DNA of 64,000 nt from contig OY740769.1 in NCBI GenBank assembly GCA_963513935.1, positions 40,079,120 to 40,143,119 of the forward strand, in the 5' to 3' direction. This DNA comes from Aphrophora alni (lineage: Eukaryota > Arthropoda > Insecta > Hemiptera > Aphrophoridae). Under the pieces are notes generated by a model. It worked only from the letters and a program-made list of their open reading frames with translations, had not been told where the DNA came from and made no database searches. Positions 39,501-48,100 of the stretch are shown here, piece after piece. The stretch's first letter is position 1; each line of letters opens with the position of its first letter. The position numbers and the translations under genes were made by a program.

Positions 39501-42061
39501 CCTACTTTCCACTGGGTGCTGGCAGAGTTGGCTCTTCATATTCTTATTGAGGAAATTAGCTTCTATTACTCACATAGGTAATGTATTTATGAAAGCCTGT
39601 GAAATTAAGAAAATGTTAAGGTGATATATAATATATACTAAACAGCCTCCACACTTTGTGCTTATGCCAATATCTAGGTTATGAGTCTCAGCTGTTTATA
39701 TAAAATTGGAAATCTCCTTATGTTCATGTTGGCTCTTGTAGGTCTCGTAACTAGGATATATGATTATTAATTTTGGTTTAAAGTGCAATGTTTGAAATTA
39801 CAGTTTAGCTAACAACTTTGTTATTTGTACATAATAGAGTTGGGATTGATGTTTCATGCATAATTAAAATTTGATAATTTTGATTTAGTTTAGTGTCTTA
39901 TGAGGTGAATAATTATTCCAAAATATGGACAGGAAACGTTGAAATGGCCACCATTTAGAATTTCAATCTTTTCTATGTACATGAGATTCCAAAAAAAAAA
40001 AAAAAACAAATGCTATTTCGATTAGGGATGTGCAAAGAGTCATAATTTAAATTGGATATGTAACGAGTATATTTATCGCCCTTCTCATGAAATAAAAACA
40101 AAATCTTATTAACATATGTAGATCGGAGGAAGTTACCAAGAGAAAGGAAGTAAGCTGCCAAAGTGGTGCCCCCACACTTCTCCGCTTCAAATATGACAAC
40201 ATGCTAGGCAATAAAACCATATGTTTTTAGTGAAGACATATGAAAACTAAAATCTTCCTGTTTTATTTCAAAAACAACCAAATGAAAAACATCCTATTTC
40301 AAAATTATAACTCAAAGAAAAACTGATTTTGTTTTCAATGTGTTAAATTTCAGAAAAATTGAGAATTTTCATAATTCACATCGTTTTATTATTCAATATT
40401 TTTGTTAGATTATTAAATATTAAATCTTAATACTATTTTTTGAAGGGTTGCATTAAAAAAAAAAAAAAAAAAAAAAAAGAAAGAAAGAAAGAAAAGATTT
40501 ATCATAGAGGAACCAAATAACCCAGATAAAGCAGTGATCATGGGAAAAATGTGAAGAGAGATATTTATAGTCAGGAAATACAAACACTAATCAGAAGCAT
40601 TACTTAAGAAAATAAGATTAGATTATTTAGTTAGTCTTAATATTTCTATATTTAATTAGAAACAAATCATTCGTTGTCAGGTGAAAAAAAAATGTTTAAA
40701 AAAAGAGACTCTTGCCTTACAAGGATGCGAAAATGTTAAATTACCATGTGTGAATTGTCAGGACATCAATATTTAGTGTATTAAAACTAGAAGATTTAAA
40801 ATAGTTATGAATAGGCTTCTTAAAATTACTTTCCTAGAAGAATGTTCCATTAGCAAAAAATTAGGGTGAACGAACTAGACTGAACACTGGTCAATAGATT
40901 TTGTCCATATCATGTATTTTACAAATCGGATATATGGAAGACTAAAACCAATAAAAAGCGACCAACCTGGATATGTTTTTACTGTTATGCACACTTTTGA
41001 GTGGGGTGGTGTTTGTTCTTGCACTGTCTTCTAATAGCACAGTTAAGCTGATAAATCCTGGTAACCTGTTTCTTCCTAGCGTTTACTTCGTTAAATTAAA
41101 CCTACACGTGTGTGTATACAAAAGTTAAATTAGTATTTAATTTTTTTTTCTTAATCTAATTAAAAAATAAACAATATTATATTATGAGAATAAGGTTCAT
41201 TTAATGAAGAAAAATATCTATTTAACAGTTGTAAAATATGTTATGAAAAGGATTTGAAAGTGGTTTTACAAGTGTAGATAAATAAAAATAAAAACTTTCA
41301 TTGACTCACAAATCTGATTCTAAGTTATAGTTTATAATGACTTGTCTCTGAAATAATTACAAGGTTTACACATGAAGCTTGCTCACCCTGCTTTTCCGAA
41401 GTCTCAATACTCATAAGAAGCTCTTACTCGCCAAGTCCGTCTGGCTATCCTAATTCCTAACAAAAGCTATACAAGAGTCTCCATAAGCTTCACAACAAAT
41501 ATCAAAAATTCTGCCTGACAAGTTATGTAACTAATATATGTAGATAAATATTGCTTAGTTTTACAAATTTGAGTAAAGGGGTGTTTAAATAAAATAAATC
41601 TGCACCCACATGTGCAGGTGATACTTCATAAAAGATAGGCTTCAGTGTTCTGTTATTTAGAGTGAAAGAACAAAAATATAGTAAATGATATGGCGGAGAA
41701 CTAATAGTTGCGCTTGAAGTTATTTACAGTTGTATTTATTTTATTCGACAAGTGTATCTCATCTCAAAAAACTTTAACATACCATTTAAATGTGACTTTC
41801 TCGCATATGCGTAGTGTAAAGTCTTTATCTTTTATAGTATAATTAAGTTAACTACCGGTACTTAATTGCTTGGATTTGTTTGCGATACTCTTTATCAAAA
41901 AACGGGATTGCTTACATATTTTAATTTATTTCTCATTCAGAAATAATTAAGTATTGTCAAACTAGAAATATATCGTCTTGACCATTGGTTTTTTAATATT
42001 TTACATGTTTTATTTTGCCATATTTTATTCAATTTTGATTAACAGAAGAAATAAATATTAT

Positions 42062-42100
<39 letters not shown>

Positions 42101-45100
42101 CCAAATAACATAATAGTGTTTGACTATGTTCAAATCTATTAAGTCATTTGTTTTAAAGTTTCTTTGCTATGTCTATGGGCTTTGGCAATCAATCCTATGA
42201 AAGTTTTTAGAATTATATGAACAGAGAACTTGCACAGTAAATGACGGCTGTTTTCAGATTCCATTGTGTAAACCCAACAGTTTTGTCACCAATCAAATGA
42301 AGAATAATTAGAACTTGGGGGTCACATTCGATCATAGACTTAGTTAAAGTATTATATATCTTATGGTTCTCCTTACTTCAAATCGATATACACCCGTACA
42401 TTATAATTTAGCAGTCTACTAAAAAATTTAACTCTACTGGAGGGATGTCTAGCATCAAGATTGTTACTTGTACTTAAATATCTAAGTACTAAGTATACAA
42501 ATGATGCATGGATCAACACTCGTAATTAATTCCCAAGGTGTGCTTGTGCTGGAACTACGCAGCTTTTATTCTAAATCATATAACTGATTTTGATTTGAAT
42601 ATTAAACCTTACCTAACATAATTTTTTCTGTTTTAATTAAATTTCAGTTACACGATTATCCTTTACCGATTACATTTCCTTACAATAATTAGAATCTGCT
42701 ATATCGTCGGGACGGGATTACTCTCCAGGCCCTGACAACATTGTTTATTCTATGATTAAACACCTCCCATCTTCGGGGAACCTAACTCTCCTTAAAATAT
42801 ACAATCGTGTATACAAGGAGCAATGTTTTCCCGATGCAAGCTAGTAGAATGAATGGTCAATCGGCGCCTTGTTTGGTACTTCGATAGTAACCGGCTGCTT
42901 TTTAACCTTAGAACTGGCAGTGCAATCTTTCTTAGGTTTTTTTTTTTAAATTCATACAAAATAGTAATTTTATGCAAACCTAACTTATAAGACATCATTT
43001 TTCTCAGAAAGATGCATAGAATTTATCTGTGTAATAGGAAGAAAAATGGTACATGTAAAGGTTTTGGAGTAAGTATGTTAGGAATAAAAAAATGAATTGA
43101 ACTATTTACAGAAAAGCCAATATAAACAAACATTTTATTTTTTTTTTTTGTTTTTTTTAAACTCTAAAGTTTTAGTTATGTTTGTACTTTTTAACAACCA
43201 ACAAAATGAAAAAAATTACTTTCACTTTTGACAATGAGTAAAAAAGTTGTATATCAAAATTGAGCTAGTTGGACTTATTTCATGCTATGTATCACCTTGT
43301 TTTGCTGTTTTCCAAGATACTCTTAATATTCAAAATAAATTTATTTTTTCAGGTTACTACACAGCCGATTGCTATATAAACATATTCACAAACGTCACCA
43401 TGAATGGACAGCTCCAATTTCTGTGACTGCACTTTACTGCCATCCAATTGAACATATATTTAGCAACTTATTGCCCCCATTCTTAGGTGTATTTATCGCA
43501 GGATCTCATGTTGCCGTTGCCTACCTATGGTTCTCCATCGCCATCATTTCTACGCTCAATGCTCACTCTGGATACCATTGGCCTTTCTTTCCTTCACCAG
43601 AAGCTCATGACTTCCATCATCTGAAGTAAGTAATGAATGAAAGATTTCAAGTTATATATACGAAGATTCCACATCATGATATTTTATACAATTCTATGCA
43701 ACCCATAAATAGATCTATCATTCTAGGATCAGATTGCAGTGCCTTGTCCCTAATTGTGAGGAGGGCTGATTAAAAGGTTGATGAAATAATAGATAATTAT
43801 CAGAAGGGTAGTGATCTTATTCATTGGCCATGCATTAGTTTAGCAGATAAATATAAGAGATGTGATTTGTTTGGAATTAGTTTTATCTAAGACCTAATTT
43901 GGGTTCTAATGAAATTTGTTAGGAATTAGTCTTCTCTAGATAAGGCTGATGCATCATTTGTTATGAATTAGTTTTCTCTGAGATCTAATTTTGGGTTCAA
44001 ATGAAATTTGTACCATTGAATGAGAGATATTTATTTAAGATAAAGTGATTAATGGTTAAATAAATTTAGATTGTGTATTGATAGGAGGCTCAGGCTTACC
44101 TTGAAAAGTGGTCCTTGGTATTACCTAATAGTATACAAGTAACAAGGCACATACACATAAACACTAAAGTTCTGAAATATAAAAAGAAGACTGAACTGTT
44201 TTAATCAAGCATTAATTTGTGGTAGGTGTTGAATCACAGACGATTTTTAAAGCCTGTTGTGAAAGGAAAAACCTTTTTCCTTTTCCAACAGGCTTCTCAG
44301 TACAAATCCATCTTTATTAAAACAATTCAGTCTTCTTTTTATACTCTCTATTGATAGAGAAATTGAACAGTGTTTACAAAATATTTCAGAACTTCATTGT
44401 TTTTATGTGTGTTTTCTTGCTTGTATACTATTAGGTAATACCAAGGACCACTTTCCAATGAAAGCCTGTGTCTCATATCCATACAAAATCTAAACTAATA
44501 GGCTATGTGTCCTATTAAACTCTAACCTTATAGTTGAATATAAGACATATATCAGTGGTTCCTTTTCTTTATAATTCTAAGAAATTCATTATTGATATTT
44601 AATCCCTTTTATTGTAAACTATATCAATTAGTCCAAAGATAGAGCAAGCCGAATATTATTGTGAAATATTCAAAAATTCAAATGAGAAATAAATAGTTGT
44701 TTGTGCAACTAGTGAGTAAAGTGGCACTTTTTTAAACGAGAGAAAAATGTTGACGCACGAGGCTTGCCGAGTGCATCAATTTTATCGATTTTAAAAAAGA
44801 CACTGCTCACGAATTGCACATTATACTTTGTCTACAGTTATTATTTTGTGACAAATAAAAAACATACTTCAGCAGTAACACAATATGGCGGGGTATTTGA
44901 CAGGTTTTCATCCTCTGAACTGTCCATATTTTAAAACTAACTACACAAAATATAGCAGTAGTGCTAAACAACACATCAACACTTAGTAGAAGTTCTCACG
45001 TCAAAACTGAGGTTATTTATGAATATTACAAATAACTTAGGTGTATTGTTGAGGAAACGGGATTGCCAACTTCAAAACTCGGCAAACGAAAAATACTCTC

Positions 45101-48100
45101 CGCGTACATACACTGTCAATCATCTTTGAATAATTACTTCCTTTTTCAACTTTAAAACGTTTTTTTGTTGTTTATTTATATTATTTTACATGTAAGAATT
45201 AATCCTACCTACATACGGGACATTTCCTGTATATTATAAATCAATTCAAATAAATTTAACCTAAATTTCGTTTTGTTCGGTTGCCATTCGGAGTGAGCAA
45301 AGTAGTGGGCAAAATGAAACTGTTGAGAAATCAGCTGTTTTGCAAACTAATTTAAATGAACAAAATGTCACTTTGTCAACAACTGTAGACAAACTCATTT
45401 TTTCAATTAAGTAAAAGAAGAATTTTAAATGAGAAAACTTTAAATAAATTAATAAATAAAACTTTTTATTTTATTTGTGTTATAAATATAATCCTATGTG
45501 TCCTATGTGCATTTTCAGGTTGATGTGTTAAAATGTATGTGCTCATATTTTAAATAATAAGTATAGATTTTGCAAACTGCTTTTTCAAATTACACTCCCT
45601 GAGAGAAAGAGAGACAGAGAGTGAGTTCTATTAGAAAGATAAAGAGAGCTAGAGTATCTTTTATCTCTTATTATATTCATTTAAAAATACACTGTCGATT
45701 TGATCACCTCTATTTCTGCAAGTACCAGCTACCATGTTTTTTACTATAATGTTCCCAAACATTTTGTTGATAGTTCCGATCAATCCTCTTGCTCAGTCGA
45801 CCACCAGGGCCTCCGGCTATTACCGTTCAATTATGACTGTCCAATGCTCTTGCTCAATCGACGAGCAGGGCCTCCAGCTATCACCGTTCAATTATGACTG
45901 ACCAATGCTCTTGGTCATGGTGGCTTTATGTATCTTGGTATTTTGTTCAGCTATCAAGTATAATCAGCTATTGCTAGACTTTTTGATATATTTCACAATA
46001 GTTTGCCTTCTGTGTATTGTCTTGGGACTTAGAATAAAATTATATTTGATAGCTTTTATAATTTTACCCAAATTATTCTAAACAATTATTCCTAACAGAA
46101 TCCACATCAACTTTAAGTTCGGAAATGTTCCCTTTAAAGTATCTATCTGTAACTGAGCAGATAGTGCAATTACAATGAAGCAATTAGCAGACCTACTCAA
46201 TTGGACACTACCCATTAAGATTCCAACTAAAAATAATGAGGTGGGTAGAATGAGATATCTATCAGCTCTGCTCCTATAGCTAAACTCTAATCTATTTTTC
46301 CAAACTTCATCTTTTTACAGTAATATGTGTCTCTATTGTTAATGTAAAATCAATTACTTACTTGCCCCTACCTCTATCTTTATTAACCCTCCAACTGGTG
46401 ATCGACCACTTTTTGCCTTAAAAGTGGTCGCTTCATTAGTCACGGCTCAATTCACCAAGTAAAAAACACGTATTTTGCCATTCAACGTTACGCCCACTTA
46501 AAATTGTCCCATCGCAATAAATAAAATACCGTTGGAAAGCTAATGTTCCGTAGATGCATATCATGCAAAAAAAAACCACAAAACGTTATAAAATAATATT
46601 CCAAAAATTAGTGAAATTCGCATATTTTTTATGCCAAACGTCAAAGTTTTACGTTAACAAGTTTTAAACAAAACATTCGTCTCGTTTGCCTATTTTTCTT
46701 ATTTCCAAATTACTGTCAGTCAAATATAACCTAACACTGCTTGATAGATCGCGTCCTTCTCTTCAAAACCGTCTTTTTCCAATGTTTCCAACTAGTATAG
46801 TTTTTATTATATAAAAATTAAACCAAATCAAGAATTTTAACGCTATTTTACACGCTAAAAATTACATTTTTTGCATTTCAACTTTTATCCTAGTAGATAT
46901 TAGATTATCGAAATGTATTCTATACCATTGAAAAGGTAATCATTCAATCTTTCATAACCAGGTTTAAAAAAATTAAACTTGCGTAAAATAGTAAAGCAAG
47001 ACGACTGAAGTTGACGTTCATAACGCCAGGTTGCGAAAATTTGCCGCGGCGAGTTTTATATAGAAAATATCACCTATATGTTCATATATTTTTTTGAAAT
47101 GGTAAAACTTGTCCAAATGTTACAAGTTGACAATATTAAATAGTATTTTTCTTCCTCTTTCGAACTATGAAGACGAAATCATCCTAAGTTATATAGTTTA
47201 CGAGTCATATACATTCTTCGAAGTGGCTTACTGAATATTTTGATCCTCCATGTGACTTGGAGTATTTAGACGCTATTCCATATTTCTACATTGACGTCAT
47301 AGATTTTACTGCTATATTTTACATCGTTCTAAAGACGAGGTTTCAATCTTTAATTTTGTGTATGTTACAAACTTGTGCATTGAAAATTAAGGTTTTGTTT
47401 TGATCCCGGAACATACGCAATGGTGCGATGTAAATACTGTAACAAATGACTTAGCGCATATAGTTGGGGAATACATATTTATTTTATTTTGAAGGTTTGT
47501 TTATACAAATTATATATATTTTGTATACAAGTTACAATATATGTGTTTTTATATGTAAAGATTATGTTTTTAGTGAATTTCTAGTTTGTGAAAGGTTTAT
47601 ATTTGTCATAACCTAAAAGGAAAATGGTAAGTCTAGGCTATATGCAAATTTTCTTATATTTAGTGTTTTATATGAGTATACAAGTGAATATGTGTGTTAT
47701 TCTTTGTAAAGTATATTGTATTAGTAAAATCTAACGCTTTTGTTTTAGGCCTAGCTTTAGAAAGTTACTAATTATGCCTAAAAGGTTGACGTGTCACCCT
47801 AACCTTCAAGCGTCAGAATACAAATTTTTGGAAAATCGTCATTTTTATTTAGGAAATGTAACATATTATTATTTTTTTCCCCTAAATATATTCACAAATA
47901 TATTAGAAATCTCAACAAATGGTTGAAAAAATTGCAAAAAATGTATTAGTATGTTTTTGATTACCATTTCTATGAAATTTCTGCTCTGTTACTCTTAGAT
48001 TTTTTTGGTATTTGACCAAAAAACTCCAAATTTGATACATCTAACTTTTTTTTTTCACTACACACCTACATTCTATGCACCTTTCTGGACATAATGATAT

